64,000 bases of DNA from Qingrenia yutianensis (lineage in GTDB: Bacteria; Bacillota; Clostridia; UMGS1810). Positions 44,001 to 51,989 of the stretch are shown piece after piece. The stretch is from positions 1-64,000 of the forward strand of contig NZ_JACRTE010000003.1 in NCBI RefSeq assembly GCF_014385105.1, written 5' to 3'. Under the pieces are notes generated by a model that worked only from the letters and a program-made list of their open reading frames with translations, had not been told where the DNA came from and searched no databases. Position 1 is the first letter of the stretch. Every line of letters starts with the position of its first letter. The translations under genes and the position numbers were made by a program.

Positions 44001-44453
44001 TTGTTTGACGCATCTCCTCAAAGTGCGGCAATGTGGCGTTACGACAGTTTTCAGCTTGCAGGGGTTTACGACCCCGAAAATATGCTCGGAACAAGCGTTT
44101 TGACGTCTGTTCTCTACGGCAAAACAAACGGCGAAAACACGCTCGAAATGGTTAAAAGCAGTGCGTTTAAGGCAATGACCGACGCTGACAGCGGATTTGA
44201 GGGCGCAATAAGCCGTGACGGAAAAAATACCTGTTATGAGCTTAAAATTCCGTGGAAAACCGTACTTACGCAGGACGTAGCCGTTCAAAAAGATACAATA
44301 TTCAAATTCTCCGCGCTTATCAACGACAACGACGGAGGCGGACGAAAAGCGGCGGTACAGTACGGCGAGGGAATTTACACCGGCGGAACGACAAACGAAA
44401 ACTTTATAAAAGCATATCTTGCAAAAACACCGAACGGGGGTAACGAAAATTGA
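41070..44453 (+). CDS. Secreted clan GH-A-like glycosidase with jelly-roll and CBM9-like domains
   Basis: 1127 residues. A signal peptide (about 1-24) is followed by a beta-sandwich region (about 30-310), a TIM-barrel (about 319-640), a beta domain (about 640-900) and a C-terminal CBM9-like sugar-binding domain (about 910-1120). In the barrel DMWNEFE (E436) and TSELGW (E543) sit where clan GH-A enzymes, such as GH39, have their acid/base and nucleophile. It therefore should be a retaining glycosidase acting outside the cell. The exact family is not recognised. A diverged paralogue is encoded at 54118-57384. The stop overlaps the start of the GH16 gene. Confidence 0.7.
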   Translation: MKRLIAGFLAFFTVTSAFSCVAYGEGAENTEKIRAYVDGSETVHASNMKVYTGDNGKNAISSMGGKKGWLFDVESDSTDYYLYIDVDDNLADKKDMGRVVEISVDYFDKSNINIARLKQVSSAFCVEYQNTDGKIVESPYFELDNSLMWHTYTFTLTNAVLQNGVNGADFRICSKSKTMGTSGGSFVVNNVEVNLTDKFNHINIVPSTENYGNNFFTGEKISFKYTLDNKKYAEKSRQYGAYPLTAKFSAKNIEGDVVFEKTDTLNIEPCKETEYNLDVDVGGKYGVYFMTAVFYNDEHKIYSEKTTRFSYVRTDYGKTMNYAFGTCSGRRDEWAPLYQKAGIGIVRAMESYSNVISRDINADEAFVYPRRADTLSRALKERNIKQINTYLSVKTDLLPGEQLPYTEKGMKKYTDYIDFVTESERFSIVAYDMWNEFELMGASFNLYSRPMEDYINLMKTTYTRIKEKAPDLKLYGVVTSTVRSDILEDILKAGGGDYMDGYCCHAYAPRYDPMSGGLIKELEKARAVLDKYGYYDMPIVTSELGWADDTYYGIDEKRQGYYLVEGYAAMRKVRNFNQYVMYTFYDGGRTKGNREHHWGLIEFLGADTPGTAKASYAMVANMNNLLAGYEYKDEITVNDNTYAYRMHSNDKNDDTIMLWSRGNGGNLSIDLGTDKIDVYDAYGNVSVLSGIDGVFGFALTEAPVYLKGDFKKFELAENKIIDKNAFDVEFSQSVSFNLKNANGGMQYEITPVNGAKLDISEVKGENSSDIHIKPNKYGSETDRAKIKVFDGNGTYLDGYLSFFYKTPIDVDMKCEPGFTNGVFDYEVVNLSIDISNNSKETVNGKFVINRLSGIEDYNAEYDNLSINPGDTYKIVIKAPSDVNVVKMEAAFVTSDGITVDFAKSASFAVCEYAYNKPVTDGKIGENEYKSFVYLGADNAVDIHAVDPYTGADDCSALLYYSWDEENFYIAANVTDNVLFDASPQSAAMWRYDSFQLAGVYDPENMLGTSVLTSVLYGKTNGENTLEMVKSSAFKAMTDADSGFEGAISRDGKNTCYELKIPWKTVLTQDVAVQKDTIFKFSALINDNDGGGRKAAVQYGEGIYTGGTTNENFIKAYLAKTPNGGNEN

Positions 44454-45313
44454 AAGAATTTAAAATTGAAAACCACGCGCCGAGCTATCTTCCGAAAGAA
44501 AAAAACTGGACTTTGGCTTGGCAGGACGAATTTGACGGCAACAGTCTTGACGAATCGAAATGGAACTTCCGCGAGTATTTCTGGGGCAAAAAATCGCCCA
44601 CGTTCTCGCGCGAGGGCGTTTCGGTGGACGGAAACAGCAATCTTGTTATCGCGCTGGTAAAAAAGGGCGAGGACTTTTATTCGGGACATCTTCAGACAGG
44701 CTCGCTTACATATGATATTCCGAAGGATACAACCGGCGTGTGGCCTTTCGGAAAGTTTGAAAAGGCAAAATTTATGCACAAATTCGGCTATTATGAAATA
44801 AGATGCCGTCTTCCCAAAAATCCGGGCTGGCACGCGGCTTTCTGGCTTCAGGCACCCGGTGTCGGCTCGCACCCCGACGCAAAATACTGCGGTGTGGAAA
44901 CAGATATAATGGAAAACTACCGTCAGCACACAGAGGGGCTTATGCTTTGCGGAAACGGGTTCGGCGGTTACGGAAAAGACGCCGTATGGCCCGGACATTT
45001 CCGTTTCCCGTTTGTTGAAACGCCCGACGGCTGGCATTACTACGGCGTTGACTGGAACAAGGACGGATATACATTCTATGCGGACGGCAAAAAAATAGGC
45101 TGGCAGGGCCCGCCTCAAGTTGCGGTATCGCACGTTGAACAGTTTATTCTTGTAAGCACCGAGTGCCACGGTTATAACCGAAATTTCGGCGATAACTGCG
45201 GTGACGACGGCCACGGCGATATGTGGAGGGGAAAACCGGCAGACGAGCTTAAAAAAGCGGTGCTGCCCGACGCGTTTGTTGTTGACCACGTAAGGGTGTT
45301 TGACGAAATATAG
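44450..45313 (+). CDS. GH16-family glycoside hydrolase, no signal peptide
   Basis: 287 residues. The GH16 jelly-roll is marked by WQDEFDGNSLDESKW (near 24-38), FGYYEIRCRLP, HAAFWLQ and the catalytic ExDxxE as E150-T-D152-I-M-E155 (nucleophile E150, acid/base E155). GH16 enzymes cut beta-1,3 or beta-1,4 links in glucans and galactans; agarases, carrageenases and laminarinases belong here. The substrate cannot be read from sequence. The start is TTG 44450, overlapping the previous stop, with GGGGG upstream. The lack of a signal peptide implies a cytosolic enzyme acting on imported oligosaccharides, unless an upstream start exists; none is visible. Confidence 0.9.
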   Translation: MKEFKIENHAPSYLPKEKNWTLAWQDEFDGNSLDESKWNFREYFWGKKSPTFSREGVSVDGNSNLVIALVKKGEDFYSGHLQTGSLTYDIPKDTTGVWPFGKFEKAKFMHKFGYYEIRCRLPKNPGWHAAFWLQAPGVGSHPDAKYCGVETDIMENYRQHTEGLMLCGNGFGGYGKDAVWPGHFRFPFVETPDGWHYYGVDWNKDGYTFYADGKKIGWQGPPQVAVSHVEQFILVSTECHGYNRNFGDNCGDDGHGDMWRGKPADELKKAVLPDAFVVDHVRVFDEI

Positions 45314-45329
45314 GAAAGGAAAAACTGCT

Positions 45330-48300
45330 ATGAAAAAAACATTTTCTTTAATTCTTTCGCTTATTCTGGTGCTTTCGCAGATGAGTTTTCAGGCATTTGC
45401 AAAGCACGAAGAGGACGGATATATATTTTACGAGGATTTTGAAGATTACAAGCTTTCCGACGATCTCCCCGACGGCTTCAGCTGGGGAAGCATCGGCGCG
45501 GACTGCACGGTGAGCGCAAAAGCGCAGAAATTTTCCGACAGTCACTCCACCGCTCTGCGCCTCACGTCGGAGGGTGCGAAAACAAGCTATTTTTCGGGGA
45601 AAATCGAAAAAACCGATATATCGAAGGGTATTTTAAAATTGAGTTTCAGCCTTATGTTTGAAAATATCCCCGATGCAAGCTCGTATCAGCAAACGGTGTG
45701 CGTTTACGGCGGTACGACGAGCGCGCCTTATACAAAAGGACTGCGTATCGACGACGGAATTGTGAAATATTTTTCCGACCCGGCAAGCCGTTGGAAAACA
45801 AGCACCACCACCGCTTTTATGGTGCCGAACGTTTGGTACAATTTTGATATTGTGTCCGACTTTGACAGCAACAAGGTTACATATTATATGAACGGCAAGG
45901 CGCTTATCGACGAAAAAACAGGCAAAATTGCCGAAACGGCGGGCTATAAAAACACCACAACGAGCATATCGCAAATTCAGCTTCTTGTCCGCACAACCCA
46001 CCCGCAGGCGGCGTTCGGCGGTGCGGTGTATTTCGATAATATTTCGCTTTCAAACAGCGTTAAATCGGGCGCATTTGCGGCAGACGGAAACGTGCTTTAT
46101 GAAAATCCGTCTTATCTTAATTTAAACTTTTTCAGCGGTGTTGACCTTGAAAAATTCGATAAAGATGAAATAACCGTTAAAAAATATAAATCGGACGACC
46201 CTGCAATGACAAACGGCGAAAATTTGGATTTTTCGGTTGAAAATCTTTCGTCATCAAATCTTACGGTGAACTTTGGTTCGGAGGTTACGCTTGACGGGTT
46301 CGACAAAATAGAAGTTGACTTCGGCAATAATACAAACTTTGAAAACCGTTGTCTTGCGCCCGTTTGGTTTATAAAAGAAAAAGAGGACGAAGAACCGATT
46401 ACTGCGACAGAGCTTTACAACAGCGAGAAAGACGGCAGTTATGACGTTAATTTAAACCTTACAAACATTGAAAAGACCGACATCGAATACACCGGCGGCG
46501 CAAGCAAAAAATCGGCATTTCTTTTTGACAAAAAAGCCAGCGCGCCCACAACGGGATATTTGAAATTTGAACGCGCTGACGGCGAAAATGTTTTTCAGAC
46601 GGGAAAAATTTATGAGTTAAGCTTTAAAATAAAAATTCCCGAAAGCGCATACAGCGTTTCAAACAGTGACAAAACCATAAATATAAGAGGCGGTTTCGAC
46701 GCACTTACGGACGGCGAAACGGTTGTATATCCGAGCGGTGCGGCGCGTCTTTTGTATTTTTCAAACAGGTACACCACGGCAGGATATTTTAACGAGGACA
46801 TTAAAAAGGTTTCGACGGTCGGCGGATACAACTATTCGTACAACAAAAACGCGTCGATAGACGGCGATTTTGACGCACTTTTCGACGCGGCAAAATGGCT
46901 TGATGTTAAAATGACGTATTATCCCGATACAAAGCTTTACGACGTTGTGTTTACAAACGATTCGGGAAAAGAATATTCGTGTCTTTCGCAGAATGTATTT
47001 TTGTCAAATTCCGCGCTTACAAAGGCATATGCGCTCGCGTATCCCGATGTTGACCGAAATACAATCGACGGCGGATTAAAGAGCATTGATTTCGGTATTC
47101 AGGCAAAGGGCGGTATGAAAATCGCAATGGACGAAATTCTTCTCACCGAAAGAGAAAATATACCCGAAGAAGCGTTTGTAAAATGCGTTTCGCTTAAAAA
47201 TTCCGAGGGCGAAAACATACGGAAAGACGGCAATGCGTATGAGCCTCAAATAAGAAAAATAGACATTCTTTTCGACGGTGAAATTGATGCCGATACCATT
47301 TTAAACACCTCTGTTTCGGGCGATAATCTCCCGTTATATTCGGTAAATTATTCCGCGGCGAAAAAGACGCTTTCGGTTGATTTTGAAAAACCGCTTTCGG
47401 AGAACAAAACATATACGGTAATTCTTCCCGATACAATGAATTTCAAATACGGAATTTCTCAAATTCCGTTTGAGACGGCGAGCGGTAAATTTGAAATTTC
47501 AAATCTTGTATCAAAGGTTTATGACGGCAAAATGCGTGCGTCGGTAAAGGTTAAGAACACGGCGTCTTATGCCAACGAACCTACAACGCTTATTGTTTCG
47601 TCATACAAAAACGGTGATGCGGTGAACATAACCGCCTCTGCAATTTCGGTCGGCGAGGGATTTGACGATACGTTATACACCGCGGAAGCCGACATCGGCG
47701 ACTGTGACACCGTTAAAGCGTTCGTTTTGAACAATGCTGATTTAACGCATCTTCTGCCGTACAGCGAAATAAAGCTTGCGGACATCGGAAGCGCCGAAAA
47801 ACACGAGTTTGAATTTTCAGACGGTGCGGACGGAAAATTTGTTACCGCGCTTGTGTTAAGCCCCGACCCGAGCGACAGGAGAAATTCGTATTCCTTGGAG
47901 GCGCTTGCGGACAGCGGTGCGATTTACAAAATCGACGCGGTAAGCGTTAAAGACGGAAAATATTCTTTCGGTTTTGACATAAACGGAGCATCTGGCAAAT
48001 ACACGGTTTACATTGCCGATGAAAACGGAAATATCGTTGAAAAAAGCGAAATTATCCATTCCGACAAGACCGAGTGCGAAAACGCTCAAAGCCTTATAAA
48101 CAGCGCGGTTTTAAGCGGTGACAAAGACGGAGTTTTAAATATTTTGAAAACATATCCGTGCGAGCTGGGCATTGAAAAAATCGCAATTTTCAAAAACGCT
48201 GAAATTTCGGCGGAATATGTTTCAGAGCTTCTTTTTGAGTCGGTTAAAAACAAGGCGCTTGACATTTCAAATATGACGGATACACAAAAGCGCGTCGGAA

Positions 48301-49337
48301 ACATTTGCCTTGCATATGCGCTGAAAAACGGAAAATGCAGTGATATTGCAGAGTACGGCGAAATTGCAGAAGTGTTTGAAAACGAGAAATTTGCAAAGCT
48401 TTATACAAAAAATATTGCTGATACAAAAAAGGTTGCAAAAAGGCTTTCGGGCAAAGATATTACAGTTGATAACCTTTCGGCAAAGCTTTCCGAGGCGGCG
48501 GCGCTCGAGATAATTGCCGAGGGTCAGGGCTTTGGAAATGTAAAAGAAATTATGACGGATTTTGCAGACGAAATCGGAATTGATATATCGCGCGGAACTG
48601 TCGATGTTTACCGCCGGCTCGACGGAAATCAGTTTGAAGATTTTGACGCGCTCGGTGCTGAATTTAACAGAATTGCACCCGAAAAATCAACCGACGGGGG
48701 AGGCAAGGGCGCACCGTCGAAAAGCGCCGGTTCGTCGTCGGTGACAAAAGGCGGATTTACAGGCGTAACCCCCAATTTGCCGACACCTGTTGAAAAAGAA
48801 ATTTTCGGCGACCTTAACGGCTTTGATTGGGCAAAAGAAAGCATAAACGCGCTTTACGAAAAGAAAATCGTAAGCGGAAAAGCGGACGGAGTTTTTGCAC
48901 CCGGCGACAGTATTATGCGCGAGGAATTTGTAAAAATCATTGTCGGGGCATTCGGTATTGACGGCGTTTCGGACAAAAATTTCACCGACGTATCAAACGG
49001 CGCTTGGTTTGAAAATTATATCAAAAAAGCGTTCGGCGCAGGAATAATATCGGGCGAGGGCGAAACGTTCGGAGTCGGAAAACCGATAACGCGCGAGGAT
49101 ATGGCGAAAATTATCTACGGCGTTATAAAATACAAAAATTTAAGCCTTAATACAGGCAATACGGCAGAAATTTCGGATATTTCGTCGGTTTCGGACTATG
49201 CGTCCGAGGCGGTTAAGGCGCTCTATTCCGCAAATATTTTGAAGGGAAACGAAAACGGCGGATTTATGCCGAAATCGTTTGCAACGCGCGCCGAAACGGC
49301 GGTAATTATAAACAGAGTTTTAAACTATGTGAAATAG
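45330..49337 (+). CDS. Large S-layer-anchored surface protein with jelly-roll, Ig-like and three SLH domains
   Basis: 1335 residues from ATG 45330. It has a signal peptide (about 1-26), a first jelly-roll domain (about 30-250), a linker, a second jelly-roll (about 360-615) and an SbsA-type Ig-like domain (about 620-720; SENKTYTVILPD). A beta domain and a helical region (to about 1130) and a Gly/Ser/Pro linker follow. Three SLH domains fill about 1160-1335 (WAKESINALYEKKIVSG; REEFVKIIVGAFG; RAETAVIINRVLNYV). SLH domains hold proteins on the wall through pyruvylated cell-wall polysaccharide. No catalytic motif was recognised, so a binding or scaffold role is more likely. GGAAAGGAAAA precedes the start. 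Confidence 0.8.
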   Translation: MKKTFSLILSLILVLSQMSFQAFAKHEEDGYIFYEDFEDYKLSDDLPDGFSWGSIGADCTVSAKAQKFSDSHSTALRLTSEGAKTSYFSGKIEKTDISKGILKLSFSLMFENIPDASSYQQTVCVYGGTTSAPYTKGLRIDDGIVKYFSDPASRWKTSTTTAFMVPNVWYNFDIVSDFDSNKVTYYMNGKALIDEKTGKIAETAGYKNTTTSISQIQLLVRTTHPQAAFGGAVYFDNISLSNSVKSGAFAADGNVLYENPSYLNLNFFSGVDLEKFDKDEITVKKYKSDDPAMTNGENLDFSVENLSSSNLTVNFGSEVTLDGFDKIEVDFGNNTNFENRCLAPVWFIKEKEDEEPITATELYNSEKDGSYDVNLNLTNIEKTDIEYTGGASKKSAFLFDKKASAPTTGYLKFERADGENVFQTGKIYELSFKIKIPESAYSVSNSDKTINIRGGFDALTDGETVVYPSGAARLLYFSNRYTTAGYFNEDIKKVSTVGGYNYSYNKNASIDGDFDALFDAAKWLDVKMTYYPDTKLYDVVFTNDSGKEYSCLSQNVFLSNSALTKAYALAYPDVDRNTIDGGLKSIDFGIQAKGGMKIAMDEILLTERENIPEEAFVKCVSLKNSEGENIRKDGNAYEPQIRKIDILFDGEIDADTILNTSVSGDNLPLYSVNYSAAKKTLSVDFEKPLSENKTYTVILPDTMNFKYGISQIPFETASGKFEISNLVSKVYDGKMRASVKVKNTASYANEPTTLIVSSYKNGDAVNITASAISVGEGFDDTLYTAEADIGDCDTVKAFVLNNADLTHLLPYSEIKLADIGSAEKHEFEFSDGADGKFVTALVLSPDPSDRRNSYSLEALADSGAIYKIDAVSVKDGKYSFGFDINGASGKYTVYIADENGNIVEKSEIIHSDKTECENAQSLINSAVLSGDKDGVLNILKTYPCELGIEKIAIFKNAEISAEYVSELLFESVKNKALDISNMTDTQKRVGNICLAYALKNGKCSDIAEYGEIAEVFENEKFAKLYTKNIADTKKVAKRLSGKDITVDNLSAKLSEAAALEIIAEGQGFGNVKEIMTDFADEIGIDISRGTVDVYRRLDGNQFEDFDALGAEFNRIAPEKSTDGGGKGAPSKSAGSSSVTKGGFTGVTPNLPTPVEKEIFGDLNGFDWAKESINALYEKKIVSGKADGVFAPGDSIMREEFVKIIVGAFGIDGVSDKNFTDVSNGAWFENYIKKAFGAGIISGEGETFGVGKPITREDMAKIIYGVIKYKNLSLNTGNTAEISDISSVSDYASEAVKALYSANILKGNENGGFMPKSFATRAETAVIINRVLNYVK

Positions 49338-49350
49338 GAGGGGTGAAAAA

Positions 49351-51966
49351 ATGAAAAAAATTTCAGCAATTATTTTGTGCATATGTCTTTTGACCTCCTC
49401 TATGGTGGCAGCGGTGTTTGCACAGGACGAAAATATCCCGAACGGTGCATATCTTTTGCAGTATCTTAAAATTATGAATTTCGCCGATACGGAAAATTAT
49501 TGGTCGGAAAACATAACGCGCGCGGAGTTTTCGCAGGCGGTTTATAATATCGTAAAAAGCGCGGACAAAGCAAAGTCGGGCAATGCGTATTATACCGACA
49601 TTAAAGAGAATGAACCGCTTTTTGAGGCGATCGGATTTCTTGCGGAAACGGGAATTTTGACGGTGAGCGATGACAGAAAATTCAATCCCGACAGCCCTGT
49701 GACATACGACGAGGCGGTAAAAATGCTTGTAACTCTTGCAGGCTACGCGCCGTATGCAATGTCAAAGGGCGCATACCCGACGGGATACATTATGACAGCG
49801 CAAAATCTTAAAATAACAAACGGTTTGACGCTCGGCGGAAATTTGGACAGAGCCGCCGCGGCAACGCTTGTTTACAACACGCTTTCGGTAAAAATGTATG
49901 ACGTGGATTTTATAAAAAACGGCGCGGTGAATTATACTTTTTCCGATACCGAAACGGTTTTGGAAAGATATTTTGACATCTATGCCGTTGAGGGCGTTGT
50001 AACAAAGCAGAATATGACGGATATTTCGTCGGAAAACGGTGATGTGCCGGGAGTTATTGCGATAGACGGTTATGAGTATACCGACAAAACAGAAAATCAA
50101 AATCTTCTCGGATATGAGGTTAAAGCATATATACAAAAGAACGTCACGGGCAGAGAAAGCGTTGTTTTTGCCGAGGTTTCGGAGCAGTGCAGAACGCTTG
50201 AAATTGACGCGGACGATTTGGTTGATGTAAGCATAAACAAAATTACATATACCGACAAAAACGGAAACGAAAAAACCGCAAAGCTTAAAAATGCGGCGTT
50301 TGTGAAAAACGGCACGCTTTTGTCAAGCAACATTTCGCAGAAAGCGTTTATAGAAAAGGGAAATTTAAGACTTGTTTCAACCGACGGAAGCACGTATACA
50401 ACGGTTATCATAACCGAATACACCGTTATCTGCGCAGGTCTTATCGACGCGGGCGCGAAAAGGGTTTACGACAAATACGACCCGTCGCAGTACGTTGAGC
50501 TTGACCGTGAAAAATACGACAAGGTTTCAATAATTTTAAACGGTACCGAGGCGAATTTTTCAAGCATATGCGAGGGCGACGTTTTGACCGTTGTGTGCTC
50601 CGAGGATAAAAACAATGTTGCGTGCTACATTTCGGCAGACAAAATCACCGGAACTTTAGAGGCGGTGAGCGGTGACGATACCGTGTATATCGACGGCACG
50701 GAATACACTCTCGACAAAAAGCTTGCAAAAAGGTTTAACTTAAATCTTTTGGACACCGCGGAGTTTGTTTTTGACAAAACCGGCGAAATCGCCGAGGTGA
50801 AAAACGCGAAAAACGGCAAATATAAAACAGGTTACGTTTATGAATTCAACATTGACGAAAATAAGAGAAAAAGCCCTGTTTTAAGCATATTTACCATAGA
50901 CGGAAAGTATGAAAAATTAAGATGCGCCGACAAATTTTCGGTTAACAACGGCAAAAAAACAAACAGTTCGGACGACCTTTTGAGCGTTTTGTGCAAAGCG
51001 GACGACAAAACGGTGTTAAAACCCCAGCTTATAAGATATTCGGTAAACAAGGACGGCGAAATCACAGCGGTAAATACCGCGGATTTTGCAAGCAGTATGA
51101 GCGAGTCACAGTATATCGGCAAAATTCTCGACGAGGGAAAATATAATTTTTTCTCGACGCTCGTATATCCGAAAACGCCCATTTCAACGCAAACGGTATA
51201 TATGAAAGTCCCGAGCGATACGCTTATAGAACAAGGCGTTACCGATTCGAGATATTTTCAGATTATAGAGAAGAAAACGATAAAAACCACCCGTGCGTAT
51301 GTTTTTGAAGCATACAAGTTAAACAACGACAGCCCCTACGCCGATGTTTTGATTTACAAAAGCGGTGTCGGCACCGAGCTGAACTCATACGACCCGTATG
51401 CAATGGTAAGACGCGTTTACAAATCGGTTGACGGCTACGGCAATGAAACAAACGTTCTTGAGGTGTTTGAAAAGGGCAAAGCCGTAAAATATTACACGGG
51501 CGATATGTGCGAGTGGCCCGCGGAGGACGTTCTGGAGGGCGACGTTATACGTTTTGCAATCGACACAGACGGAAGTGTGAATACAATAAAAGTTATCTGC
51601 CGTCCGTCGGACAAAGACTATCCCCTTCCGCCTGCAATGAACACAACCGCGTACGCCGCGGCAGGCAGACTCACCTGTCATTATGCATATGACAAGTGGG
51701 AGGGAAACGAAATGGATGCGGGCGGACTTTTAAGCGTTATGATGCTTTCCGATACCTTCGGCGGCGACACAAGCTTTGCTCTGGCATACAGCCGTCTTAA
51801 AAATATGATGATTTATGACAGTACACAGCCCAAAGGAAAAAGAGTATATTTAGGCTCAATCGACAACGTTGTAACTTACAAAGGCTCGGGCGGAACGGGT
51901 GCGTCGTATGTAATAGCGCACGCAAACGTCGGCTCGGTTGAAAACGTGTTTGTTATAAACAATTAG
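49351..51966 (+). CDS. S-layer homology domain surface protein of unknown function
   Basis: 871 residues. Signal peptide about 1-24 (cut near VFAQDE). The SLH domains lie at the N terminus (about 30-190; ITRAEFSQAVYNIV, VTYDEAVKMLVTLAGY, LDRAAAATLVYNTL). The rest (about 200-871) is beta-rich, with repeated short patterns of the kind DGTEYTLDKKLAKRF. No enzyme family was recognised. Proteins of this layout often occur beside polysaccharide-use genes in Clostridia and may coat or organise the surface. AGGAGGGG precedes the ATG. It lies 13 nt after the first SLH gene and 23 nt before the AraC-type regulator gene. Confidence 0.78.
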   Translation: MKKISAIILCICLLTSSMVAAVFAQDENIPNGAYLLQYLKIMNFADTENYWSENITRAEFSQAVYNIVKSADKAKSGNAYYTDIKENEPLFEAIGFLAETGILTVSDDRKFNPDSPVTYDEAVKMLVTLAGYAPYAMSKGAYPTGYIMTAQNLKITNGLTLGGNLDRAAAATLVYNTLSVKMYDVDFIKNGAVNYTFSDTETVLERYFDIYAVEGVVTKQNMTDISSENGDVPGVIAIDGYEYTDKTENQNLLGYEVKAYIQKNVTGRESVVFAEVSEQCRTLEIDADDLVDVSINKITYTDKNGNEKTAKLKNAAFVKNGTLLSSNISQKAFIEKGNLRLVSTDGSTYTTVIITEYTVICAGLIDAGAKRVYDKYDPSQYVELDREKYDKVSIILNGTEANFSSICEGDVLTVVCSEDKNNVACYISADKITGTLEAVSGDDTVYIDGTEYTLDKKLAKRFNLNLLDTAEFVFDKTGEIAEVKNAKNGKYKTGYVYEFNIDENKRKSPVLSIFTIDGKYEKLRCADKFSVNNGKKTNSSDDLLSVLCKADDKTVLKPQLIRYSVNKDGEITAVNTADFASSMSESQYIGKILDEGKYNFFSTLVYPKTPISTQTVYMKVPSDTLIEQGVTDSRYFQIIEKKTIKTTRAYVFEAYKLNNDSPYADVLIYKSGVGTELNSYDPYAMVRRVYKSVDGYGNETNVLEVFEKGKAVKYYTGDMCEWPAEDVLEGDVIRFAIDTDGSVNTIKVICRPSDKDYPLPPAMNTTAYAAAGRLTCHYAYDKWEGNEMDAGGLLSVMMLSDTFGGDTSFALAYSRLKNMMIYDSTQPKGKRVYLGSIDNVVTYKGSGGTGASYVIAHANVGSVENVFVINN

Positions 51967-51989
51967 GAAAAATTTAACGGGAGAAGTCT

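Noticed and set aside
44375..45289. 304-codon frame on the minus strand over the GH16 gene
   Set aside because: The plus-strand GH16 gene has catalytic motifs and operon context; the antisense frame has neither.
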